The notes beneath the pieces are model-generated. The model was not told the origin of the DNA. It searched no databases and saw nothing but the letters and a program-made list of their open reading frames with translations. 64,000 bases of DNA from Candidatus Sphingomonas phytovorans (lineage in GTDB: Bacteria; Pseudomonadota; Alphaproteobacteria; Sphingomonadales; Sphingomonadaceae). Shown in pieces: positions 53,050 through 62,592 of the stretch; position 1 is the stretch's first letter; every line of letters begins with the position of its first letter. The stretch is taken from positions 5,011,001 to 5,075,000 of the forward strand of contig CP119314.1 in the NCBI GenBank assembly GCA_029202385.1. The letters are read 5' to 3'. The position numbers and the translations under genes were made by a program.

Positions 53050-54075
53050 CTATGGCAGAAGCAGCGACGAATCCCCGTAAGAGTAGAAGCGGTAGCCCTT
53101 CTCGATCGCATGCGCGTAAGCCGCCTGCATCCGGTCCCGCCCCATCAGCGCCGAGACCAGCATGAACAGCGTCGATCTGGGCAAATGGAAATTGGTGACG
53201 AGACCGTCAACGCCCCTGAAGCGATAGCCGGGGGTGATGAAGATCGCGGTGTCGCCCTCGAACGGGCGGATCACCTTGTCCTCGCCCGTCGCGCTCTCGA
53301 TCAGGCGCAGGCTTGTCGTGCCCACCGCGATCACCCGGCCGCCGTCGCGGCGCACTTGGTTGAGCCGGTCGGCCGTTGTCGCATCGATCCGGCCCCATTC
53401 GGCGTGCATCCTGTGCGCGTCCGTGTCCTCCGCCTTGACCGGCAGAAAGGTGCCCGCGCCGACATGCAGCGTCAGTGTCGCATGGCCGATGCCGGTTTCG
53501 GCGAAGCGCGCCATCAATTCGGGCGTGAAGTGAAGCGCCGCGGTCGGCGCGGCGACCGCGCCCTTCTCCGCCGCGAACATCGTCTGGTAGTCCTCGGCAT
53601 CGCGGGCGTCGGCCGCGCGGCGCGCGGCGATATAGGGCGGCAGCGGCATCCGCCCGGCGCGATCGAGCAGCAACTCGACCGGCTCGTCACCGGCAAAGGT
53701 GAGCGCGAGGCTGCCATCCGCTGCACGGTCGCTCGCGATCACGCTGACGCCGGCGCCGAAATCGATGCTGTCGCCCTCGCGCAGCCGCCGCGCGTTGCGG
53801 ATGAAGGCCCGCCACCGGCGCGGCCCCTCGCGCTTGTGCAGCGTCGCGCCGATTCGGGCGTCGCCTCTGGTGCCCTGCAACTGGGCCGGGATCACGCGCG
53901 TATCGTTGAAGACGAGCAGGTCGCCGGCCCGAAGCTGCCCGGGCAGGTCGGTCACGGCCAGGTCGCGCGTTGCCTCGCGGTCGAGCACGAGCAGGCGCGA
54001 CGAATCGCGCGGGCTGGCCGGCCGCAGCGCGATCCGCTCGGGCGGCAGATCGAAATCGAACAGGTCGACTTTCAT
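53050..54075 (-). CDS. queA: SAM:tRNA ribosyltransferase-isomerase QueA
   Basis: A 341-residue enzyme that transfers the ribosyl part of S-adenosylmethionine to preQ1-tRNA, making epoxyqueuosine. Motifs: [60 protein letters not shown] (conserved G-GTF-P), [17 protein letters not shown] and [19 protein letters not shown]. Full length. It is downstream of the peptidyl-prolyl isomerase and coaD on the same strand, with a gap of about 37 bases. Confidence 0.98.
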   Translation of the reverse strand: MKVDLFDFDLPPERIALRPASPRDSSRLLVLDREATRDLAVTDLPGQLRAGDLLVFNDTRVIPAQLQGTRGDARIGATLHKREGPRRWRAFIRNARRLREGDSIDFGAGVSVIASDRAADGSLALTFAGDEPVELLLDRAGRMPLPPYIAARRAADARDAEDYQTMFAAEKGAVAAPTAALHFTPELMARFAETGIGHATLTLHVGAGTFLPVKAEDTDAHRMHAEWGRIDATTADRLNQVRRDGGRVIAVGTTSLRLIESATGEDKVIRPFEGDTAIFITPGYRFRGVDGLVTNFHLPRSTLFMLVSALMGRDRMQAAYAHAIEKGYRFYSYGDSSLLLP

Positions 54076-54112
54076 GGGAGCGGCTTCGTTGCCCGCCCGG
54101 TAGCGGCGCTGC

Positions 54113-54856
54113 TTATTTGGCTCTGGCCTTCGGTGCGGGGGCCGTCGGCGCTGGCTTCTTCGCGGGTGCCGGGGGCGCCTTCGCTCCCGCGGGCGCGACG
54201 GGGGCGTCGGGCGGCAGCGTCAGGCTCGGCGCCGCTACCACCGGTGCCGGCGGGGGTGCGGAGTAAGGCGGGGGATTGTCCGAGCCGATATAGGCGTGGA
54301 AGATCCTTGTCGGGTTCACCGGCGGCTCGCCGCGCTGGATCGCGTCGACATATTCCATGCCTTCGATCACCCGGCCGAACACCGTATATTTGTGGTCGAG
54401 CGTCAGGCGCGGCTGGAAGACGATGAAGAACTGGCTGTTCGCGCTGTCCTCATTGTCGGCGGTACGGGCCGCCGACACGGCGCCGCGCACATGCGGGAGG
54501 AAATTGAACTCGGCCTTCATGTCCGGCAGCTTCGATCCGCTGCTGCCGTCGCCTTTCGGATCGCCGCCCTGCGCCATGAAGCCGTCGATCACGCGGTGAA
54601 AGGCAAGCCCGTCATAGAAATGGGCGCGCGTGAGTTCCTTGATCCGGTCGACCATCTTCGGGGCGGCATCGGGCCGCAACCAGATGACCACGCGGCCGCC
54701 GGTCGACAGATCGAGATACCACAGATTCGCCGGGTCCTTGGTCGGGAGCGCCGGGCGCCCGGCAATCGGCGTATCAATGGTCTGCTGGGCGGTCGCCATA
54801 CCCGCGAAGAGAAGGGCGGATACACACGCGATCAGGCTGGCAATAAAACGCATCAT
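54113..54856 (-). CDS. Exported cyclophilin-type peptidyl-prolyl isomerase
   Basis: A 247-residue cyclophilin with a signal peptide ([18 protein letters not shown]). The catalytic core is [80 protein letters not shown]. The active-site Arg, Phe and Gln of cyclophilins are present. A Pro/Ala-rich tail of about 60 residues follows, likely disordered. It acts on proteins in the periplasm. It sits between coaD and queA on the same strand. Confidence 0.95.
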   Translation of the reverse strand: MMRFIASLIACVSALLFAGMATAQQTIDTPIAGRPALPTKDPANLWYLDLSTGGRVVIWLRPDAAPKMVDRIKELTRAHFYDGLAFHRVIDGFMAQGGDPKGDGSSGSKLPDMKAEFNFLPHVRGAVSAARTADNEDSANSQFFIVFQPRLTLDHKYTVFGRVIEGMEYVDAIQRGEPPVNPTRIFHAYIGSDNPPPYSAPPPAPVVAAPSLTLPPDAPVAPAGAKAPPAPAKKPAPTAPAPKARAK

Positions 54857-55031
54857 ATCCCCGTAACATCCTGGGCCTTGTACTTCCGACCCGTAAGGCG
54901 TTCACCCGCTGGTCTCGGGCCTTGCAGCGCGCTTAGAGCAAATCCCTGCTTGCGCCAATCTGAACCGCTGCAAACCGCCTTCATCCGATGCAACCGTGGC
55001 GCTCGTGTGGCGGCTGCCGCAGGAAATCGCG

Positions 55032-55538
55032 TCAGCTACCCTTCCGCCCGATCTTCTCGACCCGGGCCGCGACATCGCGGGCGACGGCGGGCGACACGAA
55101 CCGGTCGATCGGCCCGCCATACAGCGCGATCTCCTTGACCAGGCGGCTGGCGATCGGCTGAAGCGATACGTCGGCCATCAGGAAGACCGTCTCGACTCGC
55201 GGATTGATCTGCTGGTTCATCCCCGCCATCTGATATTCATATTCGAAATCGGCGACGGCGCGCAGGCCGCGCACGATGACCTTCGCGCCCTCGCGCTCGG
55301 CAAAATCCATCAGCAGCGAATCGAAGCTGACGACATGGATCTCGCCGCCGATCCCCGCCACCTCGCGCTGGACCATGGCCATCCGTTCGTCGAGGTCGAA
55401 CATCGGCGACTTGGAAGGATTGGTGGTCACGCCGATGACGAGCCGGTCGACCAGCTTCGCGCCGCGCCGGATGATGTCCATATGCCCGAGCGTGACGGGA
55501 TCGAAAGTGCCGGGATAGACGCCGGTACGGATGGTCAT
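55032..55538 (-). CDS. coaD: Phosphopantetheine adenylyltransferase
   Basis: A 168-residue nucleotidyltransferase catalysing the penultimate step of CoA synthesis, 4'-phosphopantetheine plus ATP to dephospho-CoA. The T/HxGH motif is GVYPGTFDPVTLGHMDII. Further signs are VIGVTTNPSKSPMFDLDERM, VRGLRAVADFEYEYQMAGMN (substrate loop) and a C-terminal QPIASRLVKEIALYGG. The ATG at 55538 is preferred over an earlier Met that adds six residues. First gene of the coaD-ppi-queA group. Confidence 0.98.
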   Translation of the reverse strand: MTIRTGVYPGTFDPVTLGHMDIIRRGAKLVDRLVIGVTTNPSKSPMFDLDERMAMVQREVAGIGGEIHVVSFDSLLMDFAEREGAKVIVRGLRAVADFEYEYQMAGMNQQINPRVETVFLMADVSLQPIASRLVKEIALYGGPIDRFVSPAVARDVAARVEKIGRKGS

Positions 55539-55596
55539 GTCGACTGCCTCTGCCAAGCACGCAAGAATTGGGGACTGCTGGCGCGGCGCGCGGGTG

Positions 55597-56253
55597 TCAA
55601 GGCCGCATCACGTTCCAGTCGACCCGGCCGGCGATGCCGCGAATGCGGCGAAAGCTCGACGCCTGCCAGATCGACCAGGGGCGGGCGCCCCAATGCGGTT
55701 CAAGCACCAGCCGGCGCAGCCAGAGCGGGCGATTCACCCGAGCGCTGAGCGCGTAGGCGATGTCGAATTCGCGGGTGAGGTAGAGCGTCACCGGCTTGCC
55801 GAACCGCGCCTCCACCGGGCGGATGAAGGCGGCGAGCTCGGCGATCAGCGCCTGCGTCGATGGACGCGCGGCGCAGTTGCCGCCGAATTCCAGGTCGATG
55901 ACCGGCGGCAGCATTACGGGATCGGGCGGTACGGTTGCGATGAAATTGGCCGCCTGGTCGGCGCCCGAACGGCAAAGGGTGAAGAAGTGATAGGCCCCGC
56001 GCGCTATCCCGACACGGCGGGCGCCGGCCCAGTTCTCGGCGAACCGCCTGTCGCGACGATCGCCGCCCTCGGTCGCCTTGATATAGGCGAAGTCCACGCC
56101 CTGCGCCGGCAGCACCGGCCAGTCGATCGCGCCTTGATGGTGTGAGACGTCGATGCCCTGGCGGGGATAGTCCAGCGTCGATGGCCGCCAGTGCAGCGCA
56201 TAGCGCCAGCCGCCGATGCCGATCGCCGCAGCTCCCGTCAGCGCGACCGCCAT
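55597..56253 (-). CDS. GH25-family lysozyme, membrane-anchored
   Basis: A 218-residue peptidoglycan hydrolase. An N-terminal hydrophobic anchor (MAVALTGAAAIGIGGW) is followed by a GH25 barrel: the active-site opening GIDVSHHQGAIDWP, KATEGGDRRDRRFAENW, GAYHFFTLCRSGADQA and the catalytic pair region PVIDLEFGGNC, then a final WQASSFRR. It probably cleaves MurNAc-GlcNAc bonds. The gene begins 23 bases after ispA ends, so it may be the third gene of that transcript. Confidence 0.93.
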   Translation of the reverse strand: MAVALTGAAAIGIGGWRYALHWRPSTLDYPRQGIDVSHHQGAIDWPVLPAQGVDFAYIKATEGGDRRDRRFAENWAGARRVGIARGAYHFFTLCRSGADQAANFIATVPPDPVMLPPVIDLEFGGNCAARPSTQALIAELAAFIRPVEARFGKPVTLYLTREFDIAYALSARVNRPLWLRRLVLEPHWGARPWSIWQASSFRRIRGIAGRVDWNVMRP

Positions 56254-56276
56254 CCAGGCAAGCCGGCGCAGGGGCG

Positions 56277-57176
56277 TTATCGATCGCGCTCCAGCGTGAA
56301 GCGGGCGATCGCGCGCAGAAGGTCGGCCTCGGGGCCGAAGCCCTGGAGATGCTGCACTGCCTGATCGACCAGCATCCGGGCCTGTTCGCGCGCGCGCGCG
56401 ATGCCGAGCAGCGACAGGAAGGTTTCCTTGCCCGCCTCGCCGTCCTTGCGCAGCTTCTTGCCGGCGGCCGCCTCGTCGCCTTCGACGTCGAGCAGGTCGT
56501 CGGCGATCTGGAAGGCAAGGCCGAGGTCGCGCGCATAGCCGCGCAGCGACGTGCGTCCTTCGGGCGGGATTCGGCCCAGGATCGCGCCCGCCTCGACCGA
56601 GCAGGCGATCAGCGCGCCGGTCTTCATCGCCTGCAGCCGGGTGACGGTCGGCAGGTCGAAGCTGGCCTTCTCCGCCTCCAGGTCCATCATCTGGCCGCCT
56701 GCCATGCCCGAGGGGCCGGCCGCGCGGGCGAGATCGAGGACAAGCTCGCTGCGGACGAAGGGATCGGGATGAGTCGCGGGATCGCCAAGGATCTCGAACG
56801 CAAGCGCATGCAGGCAGTCGCCGGCGAGAATCGCGGTCGCCTCGCCGAACATCTTGTGCACGGTCGGCTTGCCGCGGCGCATGTCGTCATCGTCCATCGC
56901 CGGCAGATCGTCATGGATCAGCGAATAGACATGGATGCATTCGATCGCGGTCGCGGCGCGCCCGGCGCAATCGCGGTCGACCCCGAACAGGCGCGCGGTC
57001 GCGAACACCAGCAGCGGGCGCAACCTCTTGCCCCCGCCGATCGCGGCATGCCGCATCGCCCGATAGAGATCGTGGCGCGGATCGTCCGGGAGGGCGAGCA
57101 GGACATCGAGTCGCCGGTCCACATCGGCGCCGACCTGGGTGAGCGCTGCCTGCAGCGACAGGGGCGTGGCGGACAT
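56277..57176 (-). CDS. ispA: Polyprenyl synthetase, farnesyl diphosphate synthase type
   Basis: A 299-residue prenyltransferase that condenses isopentenyl and allylic diphosphates. The first Asp-rich motif is SLIHDDLPAMDDDDMRRGKP, with KRLRPLLVFA before it; the second is LGLAFQIADDLLDVEGDEAA. Spacing and FARM context fit a short-chain (C15) enzyme, though product length is not proven. The ATG at 57176 lies four bases after the xseB stop, the usual xseB-ispA arrangement. Confidence 0.95.
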   Translation of the reverse strand: MSATPLSLQAALTQVGADVDRRLDVLLALPDDPRHDLYRAMRHAAIGGGKRLRPLLVFATARLFGVDRDCAGRAATAIECIHVYSLIHDDLPAMDDDDMRRGKPTVHKMFGEATAILAGDCLHALAFEILGDPATHPDPFVRSELVLDLARAAGPSGMAGGQMMDLEAEKASFDLPTVTRLQAMKTGALIACSVEAGAILGRIPPEGRTSLRGYARDLGLAFQIADDLLDVEGDEAAAGKKLRKDGEAGKETFLSLLGIARAREQARMLVDQAVQHLQGFGPEADLLRAIARFTLERDR

Positions 57177-57180
57177 CGGT

Positions 57181-57420
57181 TCAGCCGGCGGCAAAGGACT
57201 GGGTGCCGGCGGCCCGGCCCTCGCTGTCCAGCCGGATCGATTCGATCCGGGCCTGCGCCGCATCGAGCCGGTCGGCGCAGCGGCGCCGCAGCTTGTCGCC
57301 GCGTTCGTACAGGCTGATTGCCTGGTCGAGTGGGGCCTCGCCGGTTTCGAGCCGCGAGACGATCGTCTCAAGCTCTTTCAGCGCGTCCTCGAACGACAGC
57401 TCTTCGATCGGTTTCTCCAT
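57181..57420 (-). CDS. xseB: Exodeoxyribonuclease VII small subunit
   Basis: A 79-residue helical-hairpin protein. EELSFEDALKELETIVSRLE, then GEAPLDQAISLYERGDKLRR, is the complete family signature. It pairs with XseA to degrade single-stranded DNA. xseA is not in this window. It is directly followed by ispA. The ATG at 57420 fits; the longer in-frame extension is unrelated. Confidence 0.97.
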   Translation of the reverse strand: MEKPIEELSFEDALKELETIVSRLETGEAPLDQAISLYERGDKLRRRCADRLDAAQARIESIRLDSEGRAAGTQSFAAG

Positions 57421-57557
57421 CACGCCGCTATGCGGCAGGCGGGCGACGAGGGTCAAGGACAGGGTGAGGCGATTCCCCTCCTGCTTGCGAGTAGGGCAGG
57501 AGAGAATGTGTCTTTCAGGACGCAGTAATATTGACGGCCCTTTCCCGACCCATCCCG

Positions 57558-59264
57558 CTAAGCGGCTGGGGAGGAACTGGTCTCCGCCATCACTTCCGCC
57601 ACAAGGTCCTTGCGGCTGAGCTTGCCGATCATCGTCTTCGGCATGGTCAGCCGGATGACGACCTGGTCGACCCGCTCGTGCCGCCCGATCTGCGGGTTCA
57701 GCCAGTCGCGCAGGTCCTCGCCGCTGATGACGGCGCCGTCGTTCAGCGTGACATAGGCGCGGGGATGCTCGCCGCGATAGGGATCGGGCAGGCCGATCAC
57801 CATCGCCTCCTTCACCGCCGGATGGCGATGCAGCACCGCCTCGATCTGGCTCGGGAACACCTTGAAGCCCGAGACCGCGATCATGTCCTTCAGCCGGTCG
57901 ACGATCTTGATGAAGCCGTCCGAATCGATCGTGCCGACATCCCCGGTGCGAAGCCATGTCCGCCCGGTCGCGTCGGTCACGAACACATCGGCATCGGCGT
58001 CGGGGCGATTCCAATAGCCCTTCATGATCTGCGGGCCCGCCGCGACGATCTCGCCCGGTTCGCCCTCCGGGGCAGGCCGGGCCGGATCGCCCTTGTCGAC
58101 CAGCTTCACATGCGTGCCCGGGATCGGCTGTCCGATCGTGCCTGACTTGCCTTCGCCTTCATAGGGATTGGCGGAGATCACGCCCGAGCTTTCGGACAGG
58201 CCATAGCCCTCGACCACGGCTGAACCGGTCGCTGCCTCGAACTTGGCCTTCAGCGTGGCCGGCAGCGGCGCCCCGCCCGAAATGCAGACGCGGAGCGACG
58301 AGAAATCGGTCGCGGCCAGCTTCGGATGGTCGAGCAGCGCCTGGTACATGGTCGGCACGCCGGGCAGGGCGGTCGCCTTGGTCCGGTCGATCGCCGCGAG
58401 CACCTGGCCCGCCTCGAAGCGCGGCAGCATCACGATGCATCCGCCGTTGAGCACGGTGCGGTTGAGCACGCAGGTATTGGCGAAGACGTGGAACAGCGGC
58501 AGCACGCCGAGGATTCGGTCGTGCATCTTGGGATGGGGGTCCAGACCCATCACCTGGCGCGCATTGGCACTCAGATTCTGGTGAGTCAGCATCGCGCCCT
58601 TCGGCGTGCCGGTGGTGCCGCCGGTATATTGGATCAGCGCGACATCCTTGACCGGGTCGATCGCCGCCGCCGGGTGGACGCCGTCGTTCGCGATCAGCGT
58701 CGAAAAGGCCATGATCCGGGGATCATCAGGCCGTTTCGTCACCTCGCCGCGCTTGAACAGCCGGTAGAGCACCGATTTCGTCGCCGGCAGCGCACCCGCG
58801 ACCGATCCGACGATCAGCCGTTCGAGGCTGCTGCCGTCGAGCACCTTGAGCGCCGTTGGCAACAGCGCGCTGGCCGACAGGGTGAACAGCAGCTTCGTGC
58901 CCGAATCGGCGACCTGATGCTCGAGCTCGGCGGGGGTGTAGAGCGGCGAGAAATTCACCACTGTCGCGCCCAGCTTGAGGATGCCGTAATAGGCCGCGAG
59001 ATAGTGCGGCACATTGGGCAGGAACAGGCCGATCCGGTCGCCCGGGCCGTAGCCAAGGGCCTTCAGGCCGGCGGCCACCCGATTCGCCCCGTCAAGCGTC
59101 TCGGCATAGCTGTAGTGCCGCCCGAGGAAATCGATCAGCGGCGCTCCGCCGCCGCGCGTCGCTGCCTCGTCGAAGAAATCGACCATGGATTGCGGCGGAT
59201 AGGCGCTGTCCCAGCGCGTTGGGTGACGATAGGAATCGCGCCAGGCGCTCTCGGGATCGCTCAT
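57558..59264 (-). CDS. Long-chain acyl-CoA ligase (FadD-like)
   Basis: A 568-residue adenylate-forming enzyme that activates fatty acids as acyl-AMP and then acyl-CoA. Motifs: P-loop-like VALIQYTGGTTGTPKGAMLT, AVVEGYGLSESSGVIS, and TWLRTGDVGTIDSDGFIKIV, with the C-terminal catalytic Lys region LTMPKTMIGKLSRKDL. Length is normal. The ATG at 59264 fits the conserved N-terminus (WDSAYPPQSMVDFF). Substrate chain length is not determined. It stands alone. Confidence 0.94.
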   Translation of the reverse strand: MSDPESAWRDSYRHPTRWDSAYPPQSMVDFFDEAATRGGGAPLIDFLGRHYSYAETLDGANRVAAGLKALGYGPGDRIGLFLPNVPHYLAAYYGILKLGATVVNFSPLYTPAELEHQVADSGTKLLFTLSASALLPTALKVLDGSSLERLIVGSVAGALPATKSVLYRLFKRGEVTKRPDDPRIMAFSTLIANDGVHPAAAIDPVKDVALIQYTGGTTGTPKGAMLTHQNLSANARQVMGLDPHPKMHDRILGVLPLFHVFANTCVLNRTVLNGGCIVMLPRFEAGQVLAAIDRTKATALPGVPTMYQALLDHPKLAATDFSSLRVCISGGAPLPATLKAKFEAATGSAVVEGYGLSESSGVISANPYEGEGKSGTIGQPIPGTHVKLVDKGDPARPAPEGEPGEIVAAGPQIMKGYWNRPDADADVFVTDATGRTWLRTGDVGTIDSDGFIKIVDRLKDMIAVSGFKVFPSQIEAVLHRHPAVKEAMVIGLPDPYRGEHPRAYVTLNDGAVISGEDLRDWLNPQIGRHERVDQVVIRLTMPKTMIGKLSRKDLVAEVMAETSSSPAA

Positions 59265-59304
59265 TGACAAGGGTGTAAGCAACGGCCGCGCAAGGTGCAA
59301 GCGG

Positions 59305-59502
59305 TCAGGCGATGCGTTTCGCGGTCCAGGTGACAAGTACCGATATCGCCACCAGGCCGAAATCGATCGCTGCCTGGAAGCTCTGCGGTGCCCTGTCAGT
59401 CCGGTCATGCGTGAGGATGCGCAGATCGGCGGTCGGATGGCGTGCTGCCATGATCAGCAAGGCAAGGCTTGCGATGATCAGCCCGGTTCGACGACGACGC
59501 AT
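59305..59502 (-). CDS. Small two-span membrane protein
   Basis: A 65-residue protein with a basic start (MRRRRTG), one hydrophobic segment (LIIASLALLIMAARHP), a polar middle and a second one (FGLVAISVLVTWTAKRIA). GGGAGTAACCA precedes the ATG, a good ribosome site. No family known. It lies between the acyl-CoA ligase and the diguanylate cyclase on the same strand. Confidence 0.6.
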   Translation of the reverse strand: MRRRRTGLIIASLALLIMAARHPTADLRILTHDRTDRAPQSFQAAIDFGLVAISVLVTWTAKRIA

Positions 59503-59557
59503 TGGTTACTCCCGTGCCGGACACCATAAGCGCGGGGGGCAGGCGGGGCAAGCGAGG

Positions 59558-61258
59558 TCAGGCCGCGATTCGGCCCCTGATCTGGGTTTCGGCGTGGGTA
59601 CGGCGCACCCGGTCGCGGCCCGCTGCCTTTGCTTCGAACAGGGCGCGATCGGCGCCGCGATACAAGGCTTTCCAGTCGGTTTCCCTGGCCAGCGGGCCAG
59701 TGCAGGTGCCGATGCTTGCCGTGACCGACAGGTCATAGGGCATCCGTGCCGCGCGAAGCCGCGCCAATATGTCCTCGGCCTCGACCGCCAGGCCGGCGGG
59801 CGTGACGATCGCGAACTCCTCGCCGCCGATCCGCGCGACCAGCGCTTCCGGCGGCACCGACAGGCGCAGCGTGCGGGCGAAGACGCGCAGCACCTCGTCG
59901 CCGCCGTCATGGCCGATCGTCTCGTTGACTCGCTTGAAATGGTCGATGTCGGCCAGCAGCAGGATCTGGTCGCCCTCGCGTCCGATCGCGTGTCGCAGGA
60001 AGGCGCGGCGGTTGAACAGGCCGGTCAGCGGATCGGTATCGGCCAGCAGTCGCGCCGCGATCTCCTGCTCGCGGGCCTCGTCGCGCTCGCGGCTGAGCAG
60101 GCGGATGCGATAGGCGATGGCAAGGCTGGAGAAGAGCGCTTCGACCGTCATCGTCAGGATCGTCGAATTGTCGAGCCAGAAATTCCAGCCGATCAGGTTG
60201 AGCGAACTCGCGACGCGCAGGCAGGCAAGCACGATCGGGGAGGCCCAGGCGATCGCGAACATCCACAGATAGTTGCTGCGCGCGCGCCAGCCGCGCCACA
60301 GGATCGGCACGACGATACCGAGCTGGGCAATGAACACGAACGAGAAGAACCGGTCGAGCAGCGTGATCTGCCACGGGGCCAGCGTCGCCAGCAGGGCGAC
60401 CGTTACCAGCATCAGCCCGCAGACCCCGTTGCTCGCCTTTGCCAGCCAGCCGGCGAACACGCGTGGCTCGAAGAAGCTGCGCGCGAACAACATCGCCGCC
60501 GCTGCCGCCAGGCCGACCGACACATAGTTGATCCGCAGGCGGTCATTGTTGAGGATGTCCGGCCAGGCCCAGGCCAGCGCGCCCGACGAGGAGGTCGCAT
60601 AGACCATCAGCGCCAGCAGCATGCCGCAATAAGCGAGCTGGAAGCGATGGCGCAGCGCCCCCCACAGCGCGAGATTGTAGATGAACAGGGCGATGCACAG
60701 CCCGGCGAACCCGGCATAGACCGCGCCCATCAGCAGATTGGCTTTGGCGCTTTCCGTCGGCGTCGCGATCCGTGCGCCGACCAGGATGCCGCGCAGGTTC
60801 GCCGCGCCCTCGACATGCCACAGCAGCCTGACCAGCGGAGCGCTGCGCTCGGGCAATCCGCGCTCGATGATCGCGCCTAGCTGCAGATGGCGGGTCGCCG
60901 ACCGCCCGTCGGTCACCGCCGACAGGATCGTGCCGTCCGCATAAAGCGCATGGAGAGTCACCCGCTCCTGCCACAGGCTGCCGATACGAATATCGGCGGG
61001 GCCGGTCGCGCGCACCGGTGCCGACAGCACCCAATAGTCGCCCGAGCCGAGCGCGGTCTGCCTGACGTCGCAGTCGAAACGGGCGGGCTCAGCGAACAAG
61101 GTCCGCGGGGTCATGCCCGGGGCCGCCGGGGTCACGCAGACCGGGACGGGCCGTCCGGCAAGCCCGGTCTGCGCCACGGCTGGCGCCGCACCGGCCAGCA
61201 CGGCCCATAGTAGCGCGCCGATCAGCGCCAACAGATTGAAAACCCACCCCTTGAGCAT
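59558..61258 (-). CDS. 7TMR-DISM sensor diguanylate cyclase
   Basis: A 566-residue membrane protein. A signal peptide and periplasmic 7TMR-DISM extracellular domain (about 25-185) are followed by seven membrane spans (about 190-395) and a GGDEF domain (about 410-566). The active site is RIGGEEFAIV, with LTGLFNRRAFLRHAI upstream, so c-di-GMP synthesis from two GTP is expected. The inhibitory I-site RxxD is absent: PPEA occupies that position. The enzyme may therefore escape product feedback. The ligand sensed is probably a carbohydrate or lipid, inferred from the domain type. Confidence 0.93.
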   Translation of the reverse strand: MLKGWVFNLLALIGALLWAVLAGAAPAVAQTGLAGRPVPVCVTPAAPGMTPRTLFAEPARFDCDVRQTALGSGDYWVLSAPVRATGPADIRIGSLWQERVTLHALYADGTILSAVTDGRSATRHLQLGAIIERGLPERSAPLVRLLWHVEGAANLRGILVGARIATPTESAKANLLMGAVYAGFAGLCIALFIYNLALWGALRHRFQLAYCGMLLALMVYATSSSGALAWAWPDILNNDRLRINYVSVGLAAAAAMLFARSFFEPRVFAGWLAKASNGVCGLMLVTVALLATLAPWQITLLDRFFSFVFIAQLGIVVPILWRGWRARSNYLWMFAIAWASPIVLACLRVASSLNLIGWNFWLDNSTILTMTVEALFSSLAIAYRIRLLSRERDEAREQEIAARLLADTDPLTGLFNRRAFLRHAIGREGDQILLLADIDHFKRVNETIGHDGGDEVLRVFARTLRLSVPPEALVARIGGEEFAIVTPAGLAVEAEDILARLRAARMPYDLSVTASIGTCTGPLARETDWKALYRGADRALFEAKAAGRDRVRRTHAETQIRGRIAA

Positions 61259-61437
61259 GGCGGGCGGTGTAAACCGCAGATGCCGAACAGAAGGTAAAGG
61301 ATAATGCCCGCCACATCCCTTTCGACCGATTTTCCTGCCGGGTCGGTGCCTGTCCGGCTGGTGGAGGCACGTTCAGCGCTGATCAAGCCTGGGTTGCGCA
61401 TGGTCGAGGACCTGATCCGATCCCGGGAGCGATCGCC

Positions 61438-61965
61438 ATGCGTCTATGCCTGCCTGCCGTCGTCATCTGCCTCTCGTGCCTTGCCCTTGCGCCGCCTGCT
61501 GTCGCGCAAGAGGCCGGGCCGGTCGCGTCGGGTGCCAATCCACTGATCGACTATTCAGGCTATGTCGCGCTGACGCAGAAAGTCGGCCCCTATCGCGCAG
61601 GGAGGCTCCTGCGAGTCGCCGATTTCCGCCGACGGGCCGCCGGTTCCGGGGCGCTGCTGCTCGACGCACGCTCGACCGAGGCGTTCCGGCGTGGACATAT
61701 CGAAGGGGCGGTGAACCTGCCCTTTTCGGATTTCACCGCGGAGAGCCTCGCCCAGGTGATCGGGCCTGACCGCACGCGCCCGATCTACATCTATTGCAAC
61801 AATAATTTCCGCAACAATGTCGCGCCGGTGATGACCAAGTCGATCCAGCTCGCGCTCAACATCCAGACCTTCGTCAACCTGGTCGGCTATGGCTATCCCG
61901 AGGTGTGGGAACTGGGCGAGGCGGTCGACATGAACGATCCGGCGATTGGCTGGGTTCGCGGATAG
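61438..61965 (+). CDS. Secreted rhodanese-domain protein
   Basis: A 175-residue protein with a signal peptide (VICLSCLALAPPAVAQ). The rhodanese domain reads LLLDARSTEAFRRGHIEGAV, NLPFSDFT, then the active-site loop IYIYCNNNFRNN with its Cys, and a last helix with GYGYPEVWELG. Rhodaneses carry sulfane sulfur; this one acts outside the cytoplasm. GGGAG precedes the ATG at 61438. The 180 bases upstream, between it and the diguanylate cyclase, show no other gene. Confidence 0.92.
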   Translation: MRLCLPAVVICLSCLALAPPAVAQEAGPVASGANPLIDYSGYVALTQKVGPYRAGRLLRVADFRRRAAGSGALLLDARSTEAFRRGHIEGAVNLPFSDFTAESLAQVIGPDRTRPIYIYCNNNFRNNVAPVMTKSIQLALNIQTFVNLVGYGYPEVWELGEAVDMNDPAIGWVRG

Positions 61966-62058
61966 GCACGCTGTCCGAACGCGGGACGGGGTTGCCGCTT
62001 GTCTTTCAGCCAGCCCGGGCCTTTATTGTTAACCATCTTCGACCACAGGAGATGGACC

Positions 62059-62511
62059 ATGATCCGCGGATTGCTGTTGTTCGCCACCGTGGCGGGGCTG
62101 GCGACGACGGCGAATGCCTATGATCGCTATGAGATACGGTCGATCCCGGTCGCCGCGGCCGATCTCGACCTGTCGACCAGCGCCGGCGTCGCCGAACTCT
62201 ATCGCCGGGTCGAGCGCGCCGTGAACCGGATCTGCGACGGCGACCGCGATTGCCGCGAAGAGGCCTGGGCAAGCACCGAGGAACAGGCCTCCGCCGCGAT
62301 CGCGCGCGACCGCTGGATACGCCGTCTCGCCCGCGAACGCGCGGCGGAATTGCGCGCCTGCGGCAGATACGGGTGTGCCGTCCTGCCCGAGCCAGTCCAT
62401 TATCAGCCCGCTCCGCCGCTCCCGATGCCTCCTTCCACCGTCACCATACAGGGTGGCACGACGGTGACGGTTGTCGTCCAGACCAGCGGGCCCGGCTATT
62501 ACGGGCGATAG
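62059..62511 (+). CDS. UrcA-family exported protein
   Basis: 150 residues from the ATG at 62059. A signal peptide (LLLFATVAGLATTANAYD) is followed by the UrcA pattern: IPVAAADLDLSTSAGVAELY, RRVERAVNRICDGDRDC, and a basic helix (RWIRRLARERAAELRACG). Two Cys pairs are likely disulfides. The C-terminus is Pro/Thr-rich. The function of this alphaproteobacterial family is not settled. Confidence 0.88.
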   Translation: MIRGLLLFATVAGLATTANAYDRYEIRSIPVAAADLDLSTSAGVAELYRRVERAVNRICDGDRDCREEAWASTEEQASAAIARDRWIRRLARERAAELRACGRYGCAVLPEPVHYQPAPPLPMPPSTVTIQGGTTVTVVVQTSGPGYYGR

Positions 62512-62592
62512 CAGACAGGAATAGCGTGGCTGAGTCCTGGCTGCGATCCCGTCTTTTGGCACCAGTCCGGTGCTGATCGGAGCTGTCCGGCC

